Positions 17,158 to 25,488 of a stretch of 64,000 nucleotides of DNA are shown here, in pieces. Source of the stretch: CAHJXF01 sp038225855 (GTDB lineage: Bacteria > Pseudomonadota > Gammaproteobacteria > Burkholderiales > Burkholderiaceae_D); contig JBBRQU010000007.1 in NCBI GenBank assembly GCA_038225855.1, forward strand, positions 1 through 64,000, read 5' to 3'. The notes beneath the pieces are model-generated. The model worked only from the letters and a program-made list of their open reading frames with translations. It was not told the origin of the DNA and did not search any database. Within the stretch, counting starts at the first letter, position 1; the number at the start of each line of letters is the position of its first letter. The position numbers were made by a program, and so were the translations under genes.

Positions 17158-19122
17158 CTACCCATGTCCCAGCGACAATGTGAATTCGGGCGGCGGATCC
17201 AGGACGCGAATCATCCGCGGAAAATCCGGAGAAACTTCCTCGGCCTCGAGCTTCGCAGCTGGAAATGCATGCAGCCCGGGAACCCACCGGTATCGCAAAA
17301 CCAGGGACGTCCCACTTGCGCCGGTCACGGTGACGCGATCGATTCCTCGGGAGACCACCTTTCCCTTTCCCGACTGAATATAGGAAAGCGCACGTCCGAC
17401 GACAAACACGCGTATGGGTCCGCGTTGCGCTATCAATTTGATCTCAGGTGCCTTTGCGATCAGACGGACCAAATCATTCGAATGGGCGACGATCCAACCC
17501 ACGTTTTCCAGCTCAATTCCCTGTCTGAAACGTTCGACGCTCAATTCATTCAGTTTCTTGTCGAATCCAAAATGATCCCAGAATGAAACATCGGCCAACA
17601 TGTACGGATAGGCTGCCCCAATGAATTCACGTTGGGTCGCCAACGCAAGATAACCTGCAACGTGGCCTCCGCCATGGATTCGGGCGAGCGAAGTTTCGAA
17701 TAGAAGGCGCCCCTCGTTTGTGGTGTTGGACGCGATCCAGGATCGAAGCCAATCGACGTCTGGCGGCAGATTAGTCATTTCGGGCGGCACCTTGCCGTGG
17801 TGGCCCAAATCCTTGGGTGAAATCTCGCGCATCAATTCTCGAACCGGAAGAGCGAACAACAGTCCGAATACGAGCGACACCGAAATCCATCGGGGTGCGA
17901 TTGAATATCTCGTGAAAAGATGTTCCACGAATGTGCCGGCGGTCAAACCCGCGCCCAATGTCAGCATCAAAAACCCGGCTGGCATGAAGCGGTTCGGCTG
18001 GAGCGAAGCAAGCGTCTCTGACGCGCCGCCGAAGGCGCTGAAGATCAGGAAAGCAGTCGCAGCGAGAATCAGTGGAAGCAGTTCGCGTCTGCGTGTCGCA
18101 TTGAGAACAAAGAAACCGGACAAACAAACCAGAAAGATGATCGGGTGCAGTATAGAGGCCAACGAATCTCCGCGAAGCCCGAACAAGGGATGGAGCAGCA
18201 CATTGATCCCTGTTTGACGCTGATACACCTGCTCCTTCAGAATCGGACCAGCCCCCAGCGCGACGACAACCCAGGGAAGATTGAGTACCAGCGCAATTGC
18301 ACCAACAGGCACGGCCCGGGAAAGCAACCGTTTGAAATGAATCCGGCGATAGTTCGCCGCGGCGAACGCCAAGAACATGACCGGCGCCAGCACGCCAAAT
18401 AGCGGGTGCAGCCAAAGACAAAGGCCTCCCGCGATCCCCGCAAGAGCGATCTGGACACACCGCTTTATCGTTCGCGTAGTCGTGCAGATATCCCAGGTCC
18501 AAACCGCATAGGCGACACTGAGATAGCAGGCACAGACATAGCTGACCATTCCAGCCGTGTGATACCAGCGAAATGGGCCGATCCACCAATAGAGAAGCGC
18601 GAACGAAGCAGCAAGAACCGTCGGCCAGAAAGACCAGCGCAATATGAATGTCGCGGCAACGATGGCCAGTGGCGCGAGCAAGGCGCAACAGAAAACATAA
18701 GCAGCATAGATCGTCCGGGTAGAGACGCTTGCGGGCAGCAAAGCGGATATGAGAACCGGCAGGCGGGCGCTCACATTGAACATCATCCCGCCGATATTTC
18801 CGCCGCCGAAAAATGGATCGTAGCCAATAAGCCGCCCTTTCTCGATGAAGGCGCGCCCCAACTCGATCTGATAAAGGTGGTAAGGGTTATCGATATAAAA
18901 GAATGACCGGGTTCCAATCAGGTCGCCGAGCGGAATGGTGAATGTCAGGAGTCCCAATTGAAGCAATAACACCGCTGCAGCGACATAAACATGCTTTGAA
19001 TTTCGCTTCAAGGCGCTTTCATCGCGCGCATGTTCGACATTCACTTGAGATACGCTCCAATCAGCATGTGACCGTGCGGTGATTCGATCGCGATCGGTTA
19101 GAAAGAACTCTTCACGACGCAA
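17158..19122 (-). CDS. Large polytopic membrane protein, GT-C-like
   Basis: About 654 residues with some eleven or twelve membrane helices in the first 430 residues, then a soluble, probably periplasmic domain. An acidic loop after the first helix (FFYIDNPYHLYQIELGRAFI) and the overall shape resemble GT-C glycosyltransferases that use polyprenyl-linked sugars, but I do not recognise the family. The proposed start is TTG at 19122; the first helix begins only at about residue 45, so a later GTG is possible. Base composition appears lower in GC than the flanks, which suggests acquisition. The gene lies 7 bp after DUF805. Confidence 0.65.
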   Translation of the reverse strand: MRREEFFLTDRDRITARSHADWSVSQVNVEHARDESALKRNSKHVYVAAAVLLLQLGLLTFTIPLGDLIGTRSFFYIDNPYHLYQIELGRAFIEKGRLIGYDPFFGGGNIGGMMFNVSARLPVLISALLPASVSTRTIYAAYVFCCALLAPLAIVAATFILRWSFWPTVLAASFALLYWWIGPFRWYHTAGMVSYVCACYLSVAYAVWTWDICTTTRTIKRCVQIALAGIAGGLCLWLHPLFGVLAPVMFLAFAAANYRRIHFKRLLSRAVPVGAIALVLNLPWVVVALGAGPILKEQVYQRQTGINVLLHPLFGLRGDSLASILHPIIFLVCLSGFFVLNATRRRELLPLILAATAFLIFSAFGGASETLASLQPNRFMPAGFLMLTLGAGLTAGTFVEHLFTRYSIAPRWISVSLVFGLLFALPVRELMREISPKDLGHHGKVPPEMTNLPPDVDWLRSWIASNTTNEGRLLFETSLARIHGGGHVAGYLALATQREFIGAAYPYMLADVSFWDHFGFDKKLNELSVERFRQGIELENVGWIVAHSNDLVRLIAKAPEIKLIAQRGPIRVFVVGRALSYIQSGKGKVVSRGIDRVTVTGASGTSLVLRYRWVPGLHAFPAAKLEAEEVSPDFPRMIRVLDPPPEFTLSLGHG

Positions 19123-19128
19123 GGTCAG

Positions 19129-19509
19129 TCAAATCGTGCCGACCGCGTCGGCCTTGGGGTTGGGGCCGAAACGATTCGTATTCGGTTGACTGTCGAGCAC
19201 GAAAAAGATGATCAGCACGATCACACCGATGAAAGGAACCAGGCCGATGAAAAGCCACCAGCCCCTGCGATCGGTGTCGTGCAGCCTTCGAATGCTTACC
19301 GCAAGCGAGGGGATGAGCATCGCGAGCGTGAATATGCCGCCCAGGAGGCCGAGGCCGGCGGGCGCGGCAAAGGTCCCGGTCGCGCTGTCGACGATCGCAA
19401 GACCGATCGCGATCAAAGTGTAGAAAAGAACGAAATACCAATACTCGCTGCGCTGCGCCCGCCCTTCGAAGACGGCGTATTTCTTCAATGCGATCATGAA
19501 CCAGTTCAT
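19129..19509 (-). CDS. DUF805 membrane protein
   Basis: 126 residues. MNWFMIALKKYAVFEGRAQR is the DUF805 N-terminal signature, followed by YWYFVLF and three or four helices; RRLHDTDRRGWW is the conserved cytoplasmic loop. Function unknown. The start at 19509 follows a GGGGAGAG ribosome site, so the upstream extension is rejected. Confidence 0.88.
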   Translation of the reverse strand: MNWFMIALKKYAVFEGRAQRSEYWYFVLFYTLIAIGLAIVDSATGTFAAPAGLGLLGGIFTLAMLIPSLAVSIRRLHDTDRRGWWLFIGLVPFIGVIVLIIFFVLDSQPNTNRFGPNPKADAVGTI

Positions 19510-19574
19510 TGCGTTCTCTCCCCGTCTGGTTTTGAGATGGTCATTTGAATGAACCATCTGCTCAATGCCTGGAA

Positions 19575-19949
19575 TCAGCGCTTTCTAGGGACTCGCTGCG
19601 CCGGGTCGTAAAAGAAAGTTTCCTCTGCAATGCGTTCGCCCTCCCAGCGCTGATAGGCGAGTTCTTCCATGTGCGTCACCGTTCCATCGATCCACTCGAA
19701 TTGGAATATCCATCGAATGACGACTTTGTCACCGCAGACGAAAATGGGTCGTACGCATTGAGACTTCAGCGTCTTTGTTCTCGATAGAACGCGACGCTCA
19801 TTGGCTGCATGAGCCTCGCGCCCGACACGCGGAGCGCACTGGTTCTCCTGCATCGAAGCATCCGCGGTGTAGAACTCTTCCACGGCCTGGGCGTGCGCGT
19901 TCTGTTCGACGCGCGCTATGAATTGTTCTAGCGTCTGATCGGTAGGCAT
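19575..19949 (-). CDS. NTF2/SnoaL-like small protein
   Basis: 124 residues. It begins MPTDQTLEQFIARVEQNAHA; EEFYTADASMQEN and the strand pattern ending WEGERIAEETFFYDP are typical of SnoaL-like cone-shaped folds with a small-molecule pocket. Such proteins are enzymes or ligand-binding proteins of many kinds, so no reaction is proposed. Confidence 0.75.
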   Translation of the reverse strand: MPTDQTLEQFIARVEQNAHAQAVEEFYTADASMQENQCAPRVGREAHAANERRVLSRTKTLKSQCVRPIFVCGDKVVIRWIFQFEWIDGTVTHMEELAYQRWEGERIAEETFFYDPAQRVPRKR

Positions 19950-20190
19950 GGCAGGGTTGCTGTCTCGGACTGCAAGCAACGCTCGACAGATGAGTCAGCC
20001 ACAATTTGTTTTCGAGAACCAGTCAAGCGCATCTCGATGGGTATGAAGAATGGCACCACGGCATCCATTGCCCCACCGACTCTGCGGATTCTCTCGCTGC
20101 CACGACTAACGACTCGGCATCGCATTCTTCAAATGGACGCAAACGAAGTCCGTTGGCAACGAGGGTGTGCGTTCTGGTATCCAAATCGCC

Positions 20191-20607
20191 CTACTCGAGG
20201 ACCAGCACCAAGCGCTTGCCAAGCGCGGCGGCAGCTCGATCGAGTGTTTTCAACGAAGGCCAGTGAGACGGGTTCTCCAATCGTTTGGCCGCCGGCCAGG
20301 ACGTTTCAAGAGCGCGCGCCAATTCGGACAGGCTGCGTTCGCCTCGCGCAAGACGAAGCAGCATCGCAGCCTGGGTCTTGGCATCGGGAGCGATGTAGTG
20401 CGCGCCTTTGACTCTCTGGCTCGGCGCGGGGACATCTTTCGCCTCATCGAGCCGCCAACCCAGCATGGCCGACAGAACCTCGCTCGCGTTGAACAAAGCT
20501 TCTTCTTTCGTCTTTCCTTCCGTAAACGTATCCGGAAGGTCGACGAACGTGACAAGAAAATTTCCGTCAGTCTGTTCTTCAACAGTTGCTGGATATCGGA
20601 TTTCCAC
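20191..20607 (-). CDS. hicB: HicB-type antitoxin with DNA-binding C-terminus
   Basis: About 138 residues. The N-terminal partly degraded RNase H fold reads VEIRYPATVEEQTDGNFLVT, then FVDLPDTFTEGKTKEEALFN. The C-terminus LSELARALETSWPAAKRLEN is helix-turn-helix-like and would bind the operator. It neutralises HicA and autoregulates. The start chosen is GTG at 20607, after the GAGG formed at the hicA stop; GTGs at 20613 and 20616 are alternatives. Confidence 0.87.
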   Translation of the reverse strand: MEIRYPATVEEQTDGNFLVTFVDLPDTFTEGKTKEEALFNASEVLSAMLGWRLDEAKDVPAPSQRVKGAHYIAPDAKTQAAMLLRLARGERSLSELARALETSWPAAKRLENPSHWPSLKTLDRAAAALGKRLVLVLE

Positions 20608-20617
20608 AATCACCACC

Positions 20618-20812
20618 TCACTTGAGCTTGACGCCGGTTTGCCGCTGGATTGCGGCGAGCAGTCCGGCGCCGAGGTCACGCGAGCCATGGACAGGAACCG
20701 GTACGGCCCTACGGTCCTTGGTCAAGATGTGATGACTGCCGTGTATTCGGTCGAGCGTCCATCCGTTCGCTTTGAGCTTCCCGATGACGTCCTTGCCGGT
20801 CATGCACGCCAT
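20618..20812 (-). CDS. hicA: HicA-type mRNA interferase toxin
   Basis: 64 residues of double-stranded-RNA-binding fold, containing KANGWTLDRIHGSHHILTKD with the catalytic His in GSHH and PVPVHGSRDLGAG. It cleaves mRNA when free. It is upstream of, and co-transcribed with, hicB (toxin first, the usual HicAB order). ATG at 20803 is a second possible start. Confidence 0.88.
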   Translation of the reverse strand: MACMTGKDVIGKLKANGWTLDRIHGSHHILTKDRRAVPVPVHGSRDLGAGLLAAIQRQTGVKLK

Positions 20813-20968
20813 GATAGATCACGAATGATCTATCCGCAAGCTCACAAAGCCTGCGGCTATCTCGCGAAGAGTGACGATCATGTCGTCGATCGCGAATCCG
20901 CAATCAAGCCGTCGCGTCGGCTCGATCGGCTCGCAAGCCCGGTACGCGGACCTCGATCTCACGTCCCC

Positions 20969-22126
20969 TCACGGCAAATACTTCCAGTCCCCACCCTTGA
21001 TCTGCACCATCACGCGCGCGCGCTGATCGAGTCCCAGGTGGTCGGTCTTGCTCATGTTGACGACGCCATTGGTCGAGGGTTCGTTGCGAATGTTCTCCAG
21101 CGCATCGCGCAATGCAGCGCGGAATCCTGCAGTGCCGGGCTGCGCCTTCTTCAACGCTTCGGGGATCGCGCGTTGAAGCAGAAGTCCCGCGTCCCACGCA
21201 TACGCCGCAAACGCAGCAACACTGCCCGCGCCGAACTTCGATTCATAGCGTTTGACGAAATCGGTCGCGGGTTTCTTGACGGCGTTCGAGTCGGGCAATT
21301 GCGACGCGACCATCACCGGGCCGGTCGGCAGGTAGGTACCGTCGCAATCCTTGCCGCACACGCGCAGGAACTCGCGGTTCGCGACGCCGTGGTTGTGATA
21401 GATGCGTCCCTTGAAGCCGCGCTCGACCAGGGCGCGCACCGGCGTTGCGGCGGGCGTACCCGATGCGCCGATCACGACCGCATCGGGGTTGCTCGAGACG
21501 ATCTTGAGAATCTGTCCCACGACGCTGGTGTCGGTGGGCGAGAAGCGCTCGCTCGCGACGACCTTGATGCCTTTCAATTCCGCGTATTTCGCGATCTCGC
21601 TATAGAACGCTTCGCCGAGAGCATTGTTGAAGCCGATGAAGGCCATCGTCTTCACACCCGCGTTGCTCATGTTCTCGGCGATCGCGGTCGCCATCATCAC
21701 GTCGGACTGCGGCGTCTTGAACATCCACATCCGGTTCGCATCCATCGGCTCGACGATGCGCGACGACGACGCGAGCGTGATCGCGGGAGTCTTGCCTTCG
21801 CCCAGCACCGGCAGCATCGCGAGCGAGTTGGGTGTGGTGGTCGAGCCGATGATCGCGTCGACCTTGTCTTCGGTGATCAACTTGCGCGTGTTGGTGACGG
21901 TGGTGGTCGTGTCGGACGCGTCGTCCAGCACGATGTATTCGACCTTCATGCCGGCGATCTCGCGAGGCAACAGTTCGATGGTGTTTTTCTCGGGAATGCC
22001 CAGCGATGCGGCCGGACCGGTCGAAGAGATCGTCACGCCGATCTTGATTTGCGCGTAGCCGGCGCTCGAAACCATCAATGCTGCCGACGAGCCGGCGATC
22101 AACGCTGCGCGTAAGGATTGCTTCAT
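20969..22126 (-). CDS. ABC transporter substrate-binding protein (LivK-like), orphan
   Basis: 385 residues: a signal peptide (MKQSLRAALIAGSSAALMV, ending GYAQ) and a periplasmic leucine-binding-type domain starting IKIGVTISSTGPAASLGIPE. AGGAGA ribosome site. It is very similar along its length to the LivK at 40651-41826 (TGPAASLGIP, DDASDTTT, TTPNSLAM, IVEPMDA, HGVAN, TGPVMVASQLPDSN in both). No permease or ATPase is adjacent, so it may deliver its ligand to the Liv system 15 kb away. The ligand may be an aromatic or branched-chain acid; unknown. Confidence 0.85.
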   Translation of the reverse strand: MKQSLRAALIAGSSAALMVSSAGYAQIKIGVTISSTGPAASLGIPEKNTIELLPREIAGMKVEYIVLDDASDTTTTVTNTRKLITEDKVDAIIGSTTTPNSLAMLPVLGEGKTPAITLASSSRIVEPMDANRMWMFKTPQSDVMMATAIAENMSNAGVKTMAFIGFNNALGEAFYSEIAKYAELKGIKVVASERFSPTDTSVVGQILKIVSSNPDAVVIGASGTPAATPVRALVERGFKGRIYHNHGVANREFLRVCGKDCDGTYLPTGPVMVASQLPDSNAVKKPATDFVKRYESKFGAGSVAAFAAYAWDAGLLLQRAIPEALKKAQPGTAGFRAALRDALENIRNEPSTNGVVNMSKTDHLGLDQRARVMVQIKGGDWKYLP

Positions 22127-22261
22127 GTTGTCTCCTGAATGGCGTTGCGCGCGCGGCATCGTGGCCGCTCGCAAGCCGCGATTCTGCCGCACATCGCCGG
22201 CGATGTTGACGCTCAGTGATTGTCGGGGTGCGCTGCGTCGACGGCAACCGGACGTGCCCGA

Positions 22262-24703
22262 TCAACTCGCCATGCGAAACGTGTTGCGGCCCGAGCGCTT
22301 GGCTGCGTAGAGCGCCTCGTCGGCGCGCATCATCAGCATCGATGGCGTTTCGTGTTGCGACCCGCGCATGGCGATCCCGATGCTCGACGTCACGTGCACG
22401 AGACTTTCACCGATGGTGAACGGTTTCTGAACGGCCGCGATGATTTTGCGCGCGATGAATTGCGGCTCCTCGTCGCTATGCAATCCTTCGAGGAGGATGA
22501 CGAATTCGTCGCCCGCCAATCGCGCGACCGAATCGGTAGGCCGCACCGCTTGCGCGAGTCGCTGCGCGAATTCCTTGAGCAGCGTGTCGCCGCCGGCGTG
22601 GCCATAGCGATCGTTGACCTGCTTGAAGTGATCGATGTCGAGAAACATCAACGCCAGCGGTCCCCGTACTTCCCGTTTGGACGTCAATGCGCAGGTGAGT
22701 TTCTCGTTGAACTGATTACGGTTGGGCAGCCCCGTCAACGTGTCGAACTGCGCAAGACGCGTGAGCCGTTGTTCGGCCTCCTTGGCGGCAGTCATGTTGA
22801 ATTGCATGCCATACACACCCCGGATCGCGCCCGTCGCTTCATCGATGTCGGGGATGAAGCTGCCTCGCAGCCAGAGCGAAGGTTGGCCAAGCACCGGCAC
22901 CTCGAGTTCGTATTCGCCCCTCTCTCCGCTCATGCCGCGCGCGAACTGAACCTCGAGCTGCGCCACTAAGTCGGGCGGCAGGAATTCTTCGAACGGGCGC
23001 CCGATGATTTCCGCGAGCGGTCGCTTGAACCACTTCTCGAACGCGCGATTGGCAAAACGAAAGCGCCGCGTCGCGTCGATGTAGCAGATCATCGCCGGCA
23101 GGTTGTCGGTGATGGTGACGAGCCGCTTCTCGCTTTCGGCAAGCTGCAGTTCCGCGGCCTTGCGCTCGGTGACGTCATGCGTGAACGCATAGAAGCCGCG
23201 CACATCGCCCGCACCATCGCGATCGGGAACGTACTCGGTGTGAAGATGGAACTCGCCTCCGTCGACGACACCGGTGATTTCGGCAGCAGTCGCTTCACCA
23301 CTCAGCGTGCGGCGGATCTGTTGAGCGACCTTCTCGTAAAGCTCATCGCCGCGAATTTCGCGGACTGTCTTACCGATCATTTCGTTCGCGGATAACGTGG
23401 CCATGCGGCCGCGATAGCTGTTGACGAAACGATAGCGTTCTTCGCTGTCGACGTAGGTGATCTGCGCGGGCATGTGGTCCGCGATTTCGCGCATCTGACG
23501 CTGGCTATCCCGGAGTTCGATCTCGCGCGCCTGCAATGCGGCCGCCATGCGATTGAAGTTCGCCGCCAGGGTCGCGATTTCCGCGCCGGTCACGACATCG
23601 CTGCGATGTGCAAGATCGCCTGCGCCGAGCCGCTCGGTGTCGGCGGCCAGACGCAGCAGCGGCCGTATCGTCCACGATGCGACGCGGCCCGCGAGCAACA
23701 TCACGAGAACGAGAATGGCGATGCCTATCCCCAGATTCTTCAGCAGACGCTCGCTCACAGGTGCGGTCGCGGTCTCGACGAGTTCACCGGCATAGACTAT
23801 CCAGTTCACTTTCGACGCGAGCGAATAGCCGAGCAGGAGTTTCTGCCCATCGATGCCGCTGGCATCGCGCACACCGCTACCTTTGGCGAATGCATCGTGG
23901 ACGCGATCGAGCTGGGCGACCTGCGTTCCGATCCACATCGCCGGATCGATCGATCGCGCGATGATCGTTCCGCTGCGATCGACCACGCTCACGAGCGTGT
24001 CGGGCGCGAGGCGGTGACTCGGGTCGAGCTGACCGATCAATTCCTTGAGCCGCGTCGACATCGTGATGACCGCGACCATCCGGCCGTCACTGCCGAATAC
24101 GGGCCGCGCGAACTGCGCGATCGCTTCGCCATTACCGCGCGAAACGATCGGCGCTTCGATCGCCAGATCCCGGCGTTCGATGGCTTCGCGGAAACAGCGA
24201 CGGGTTGTGGCATTGAAACTGCGAACGATCGCCGATCGATCGAGCGACGCGATGTTCTGTCCGGTGAGCGACCAGACAGCGATGTTGTTGACCGACGTCG
24301 GGACGCTGCTGCGCATGCTTTGCACAAGCGCCGACACGGCCGCGGTGTTGCCGATGGCCGGCCCGATCGAATGCGCCGCGGTGGCAAGGATGCGATCCAT
24401 CTGCTCGACGTGGTCGTCGAGCCGCGACGAGAAGAGATTCGCAAGCGACAGCGTCTGTTCGCTCACGTGCGCCTTCTCGATGGTGGCCTGCTGCGTGGCA
24501 TTCCACACGATGTAGCCGAGAAACGGCAGACCGAACGCAATCACCACGGCGCGAAAGCGCCAACGAATATTCAGATGCTCGAGCCCGTCGGTCATCAGGC
24601 GCTCACGCGCGATGCGACGCCAGCGCGCCCACATACCGGCCGGGCGATGCGCATTCGATTCTGAATCAAGCGGCGAAACCGACTTCATTGCATCGTCATC
24701 CAT
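22262..24703 (-). CDS. Membrane diguanylate cyclase with sensor, HAMP and two PAS domains
   Basis: About 813 residues. Order: membrane helix (FRAVVIAFGLPFLGYIVWNA), dCache-like periplasmic sensor, second helix (IGIAILVLVMLLAGRVASW), HAMP, two PAS domains (around ADHMPAQITYV and TDNLPAMICYIDATRRFRFA), then GGDEF. The active site reads RLAGDEFVILLEG, an accepted GGDEF variant, preceded by DTLTGLPNRNQF and DIDHFKQVNDRYGH, so c-di-GMP synthesis is likely. No autoinhibitory RxxD was noticed five residues before it. The start is uncertain (24703, 24688 or 24778). Confidence 0.87.
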   Translation of the reverse strand: MDDDAMKSVSPLDSESNAHRPAGMWARWRRIARERLMTDGLEHLNIRWRFRAVVIAFGLPFLGYIVWNATQQATIEKAHVSEQTLSLANLFSSRLDDHVEQMDRILATAAHSIGPAIGNTAAVSALVQSMRSSVPTSVNNIAVWSLTGQNIASLDRSAIVRSFNATTRRCFREAIERRDLAIEAPIVSRGNGEAIAQFARPVFGSDGRMVAVITMSTRLKELIGQLDPSHRLAPDTLVSVVDRSGTIIARSIDPAMWIGTQVAQLDRVHDAFAKGSGVRDASGIDGQKLLLGYSLASKVNWIVYAGELVETATAPVSERLLKNLGIGIAILVLVMLLAGRVASWTIRPLLRLAADTERLGAGDLAHRSDVVTGAEIATLAANFNRMAAALQAREIELRDSQRQMREIADHMPAQITYVDSEERYRFVNSYRGRMATLSANEMIGKTVREIRGDELYEKVAQQIRRTLSGEATAAEITGVVDGGEFHLHTEYVPDRDGAGDVRGFYAFTHDVTERKAAELQLAESEKRLVTITDNLPAMICYIDATRRFRFANRAFEKWFKRPLAEIIGRPFEEFLPPDLVAQLEVQFARGMSGERGEYELEVPVLGQPSLWLRGSFIPDIDEATGAIRGVYGMQFNMTAAKEAEQRLTRLAQFDTLTGLPNRNQFNEKLTCALTSKREVRGPLALMFLDIDHFKQVNDRYGHAGGDTLLKEFAQRLAQAVRPTDSVARLAGDEFVILLEGLHSDEEPQFIARKIIAAVQKPFTIGESLVHVTSSIGIAMRGSQHETPSMLMMRADEALYAAKRSGRNTFRMAS

Positions 24704-24972
24704 CTGCCCGCGAGAGCGAACCCGCATCGCCGAAAACGCGATCTCGTGGCCGATCGGTCGTCGCGCCTTTTTGCGCACCAGCGGCGACGAACGCGAAGGA
24801 TCGCGTCCGGACAGGGTTCACGCGGTAACAATGTATCGCCCGAGGCGGGGAAACCTTGAGGGATTTCGTCAGAAATGTGCGGCGGGGTCGCCGATGCGCA
24901 ACGCAGGACAGCGGCACTACAGTCAATCGCAAGATTCCGATGCGGCGGTCGAACTCTTTCAACAGCAATCGA

Positions 24973-25374
24973 TCACGCGACCAAGATCGCGCTCGTGAGC
25001 AAGGCCTTGGCCAGAATCGCATCGGATGAACGCACGGTGATGTCGGAAACCGTCTGTCGCATGCCGCGCTTGATTACGATCGCCTCGACCTCGAGATCGC
25101 AACCGTCGGCGGGCGCGAGATAGTGAATCGCCAGGTTGCCGGTCGCTCCCCCACGCACCTTCGCACCATCGGCGCCCGAAGCCGACGACGCGGCGCCGGC
25201 GATGTCGATCAAGGTCGCGATCACGCCGCCGTGAACGATAGCTGCGAGCGTCACGTTGTCCTGCTTGAACGGCAATGCCATCACGACACGATCGATATCA
25301 AGTACGACGAGGCGAACGCCGATCGCACGCGCGACGGGCGAGCCGAGGAGCACGTCGGTGACCCAACGAGCCAT
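24973..25374 (-). CDS. PaaI-family hotdog thioesterase
   Basis: 133 residues. VHGGVIATLIDIAGAASS is the hotdog helix with the HGG motif of PaaI-like acyl-CoA thioesterases, followed by NLAIHYLAPADG. It probably hydrolyses an aryl- or acyl-CoA. It lies 114 bp downstream of the acetoacetyl-CoA synthetase gene, on the same strand, with a perfect palindrome between them. Confidence 0.85.
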   Translation of the reverse strand: MARWVTDVLLGSPVARAIGVRLVVLDIDRVVMALPFKQDNVTLAAIVHGGVIATLIDIAGAASSASGADGAKVRGGATGNLAIHYLAPADGCDLEVEAIVIKRGMRQTVSDITVRSSDAILAKALLTSAILVA

Positions 25375-25426
25375 GCGCGGGCGTCGTGTGCCTTATGTGC
25401 TCACCACAATATGATATTTAGGGGGG

Positions 25427-25452
25427 CCATTTTCGTGACGTCACGAAAATGG
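25427..25452. promoter_or_regulatory. Perfect 26-bp palindrome
   Basis: CCATTTTCGTGAC is followed directly by its reverse complement GTCACGAAAATGG, with no mismatch. It sits between the aacS-like stop and the thioesterase start. It could be a regulator-binding site before the thioesterase gene or a hairpin; no T run follows. Confidence 0.55.
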
Positions 25453-25488
25453 TTCGCTATCGCACATTCGAAGCGACGGCCGAGAAAC

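Noticed and set aside
20408..22114. Long plus-strand open frame (568 codons) opposite the LivK-like gene
   Set aside because: Composition is Arg/His/Asp-rich, as expected for the antisense of a GC-rich gene; no known motif; the minus-strand gene has a signal peptide and family match.
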